Of a DNA stretch of 7,469 bases, positions 6,755 to 7,469 are shown piece by piece. The stretch is from Candidatus Omnitrophota bacterium. GTDB taxonomy: Bacteria; Omnitrophota; Gorgyraeia; 2-01-FULL-45-10. The notes under the pieces are model-generated. The model had not been told where the DNA came from. It was given only the letters and a program-made list of their open reading frames with translations, and searched no databases. The first letter of the stretch is position 1; each line of letters opens with the position of its first letter. The DNA is taken from assembly GCA_026387135.1 (NCBI GenBank), contig JAPLMH010000160.1:1-7469 (forward strand). The letters run 5' to 3'. The position numbers were made by a program, and so were the translations under genes.

Positions 6755-7369
6755 ATGCGAAACAGACTTCCCATTGTTATTTTAGTTGCCGCGATCTATC
6801 TGATGATAGCCGCGGGCTTCGTAAGCGCCCAAGAGGCTAAAAAGGTTGGAATGTTGGAGCGCATCAAAAAATCTTACAACGATTTTAGGAACCGCGGGCA
6901 GCAGAAACCCCAGGTTTTAAAGAAAGAGTCTTTGCCTATAAAGCCAATTGAACGACCTAAGGCCATTGTGCCGAAGAAGGAGTTGACCAAAGAAGAGAAG
7001 CTCGCCGAGTTCAAGGAAGATCTTGCAGTCAACGAAGAGGTATTCGATATGGTCCCGGGACTTAAGGCGGAGAAGGATCCTGACGGCAAGGCCTTATATA
7101 CTTTTAATGGAATGAAGCTGGAAGACCTGTCGAAAGAGGATCTGGATGGAATATTCAGTAAGGCGGGACAGGTGATGGTAAGATTACGCACCGAAAGGAT
7201 ACAGAGGCAACTGGATACAGTAAATCGGGCACAGGCTTTGCAGAGACCGGCAGCCGCGCCGCAGCTGCCGCGCATTCCGGCGCAAGCGCAGTCGACGCGT
7301 ATTCCGTCCGCACCGCCATCCGCTCCCAGGCCCCCTTCATTACCACCTGCAGTGCCTCAAAGGAGATAA
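6755..7369 (+). CDS. Putative secreted protein of unknown function with proline-rich tail
   Basis: I do not recognise a family. A Sec signal peptide is clear: MRNR, then a hydrophobic run of residues 5-23, and a likely cleavage after Val-Ser-Ala25. There is no cysteine, so it is not a lipoprotein; His and Trp are also absent. The mature chain has three parts: a Lys-rich segment 29-85; a short acidic, probably folded part about 86-136 (VPGLKAEKDPDGKALYTFNG followed by LEDLSKEDLDGIF); an amphipathic Arg/Gln stretch 139-164; and a low-complexity tail 165-204 with 13 prolines and 6 arginines. From residue 155 on there is no Asp, Glu or Lys, so the end is purely Arg-basic. It is probably periplasmic or envelope-associated, perhaps binding peptidoglycan, LPS or another acidic partner; this is inference. 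GGGAGGA (6743-6749) lies 5 bases before the ATG and the gene is followed by tandem TAA stops, 12 bases before purA. Confidence 0.8.
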   Translation: MRNRLPIVILVAAIYLMIAAGFVSAQEAKKVGMLERIKKSYNDFRNRGQQKPQVLKKESLPIKPIERPKAIVPKKELTKEEKLAEFKEDLAVNEEVFDMVPGLKAEKDPDGKALYTFNGMKLEDLSKEDLDGIFSKAGQVMVRLRTERIQRQLDTVNRAQALQRPAAAPQLPRIPAQAQSTRIPSAPPSAPRPPSLPPAVPQRR

Positions 7370-7381
7370 TAAAAGGATATC

Positions 7382-7469
7382 ATGTCAAACACAGTCATAA
7401 TAGGAGCCCAATGGGGCGATGAGGGTAAGGGCAAGGTCATAGATATATACTCCAAGAAGGCCGATGTCG
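7382..7469 (+). CDS. purA: Adenylosuccinate synthetase, N-terminal fragment (3' partial)
   Basis: Catalyses GTP-dependent joining of IMP and aspartate to adenylosuccinate, the first committed step to AMP. Only 29 codons are inside the window, but they hold the hallmark phosphate-binding motif GAQWGDEGKGK (residues 8-18), which contains the catalytic Asp13 seen in all PurA proteins, followed by the start of the first helix (VIDIYSKKADV). The ATG follows an AGGA site (7374-7377) by 4 bases and lies 12 bases after the previous gene's stop, so it is read with the operon. The frame is open to the right edge; the full protein should be about 420-430 residues. Confidence 0.97.
   Translation, partial: MSNTVIIGAQWGDEGKGKVIDIYSKKADV

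Noticed and set aside
6874..7275. 133-codon minus-strand open frame opposite the secreted-protein gene
   Set aside because: The plus-strand gene has a signal peptide, strong ribosome site and operon spacing; the antisense frame has none of these.

Overview
The window is one strand of ordinary-looking bacterial chromosome with eight genes, all on the + strand and tightly packed. The 3' part of an lptB-type ABC ATPase comes first, since LptB powers lipopolysaccharide export this points to a diderm (Gram-negative-type) bacterium. Across all genes isoleucine is very often ATA and arginine often AGG or AGA, with middling GC and strong AGGAG/GGGAGG ribosome sites. This style, together with the gene order, would fit an uncultivated lineage such as Omnitrophota (PVC side). 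That assignment is inference from style only; a deltaproteobacterial-type or Nitrospirota-type origin cannot be excluded.

Layout: lptB (1-716, start cut off); a 90-base gap (717-806) with an imperfect hairpin, a 15-base direct repeat and an extended -10 promoter; then a probable operon of seven genes with gaps of only 12 to 31 bases: tig (807-2090), clpP (2109-2708), a class V aminotransferase (2740-3867), long-form serA (3884-5473), a DRE-TIM metallolyase of the homocitrate/isopropylmalate/citrate synthase group (5493-6737), a small secreted protein of unknown function (6755-7369), and the first 29 codons of purA (7382 to the window end). No gene-free stretch exceeds 90 bases.

How the genes work together: trigger factor and ClpP handle folding and turnover of new proteins. 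SerA oxidises 3-phosphoglycerate, and the neighbouring aminotransferase probably supplies the next step, making phosphoserine, in place of a classical SerC. The DRE-TIM enzyme condenses an acyl-CoA with a 2-oxo acid, substrate uncertain, and PurA commits IMP to AMP. The shared theme is growth-linked proteostasis and biosynthesis.

I see no mobile element, CRISPR array, tRNA, rRNA, phage gene or defence system. The points most worth following are the unassigned substrate of the DRE-TIM enzyme, the SerA-aminotransferase pair, and the unknown exported protein. I do not see convincing evidence for a wholly new system.
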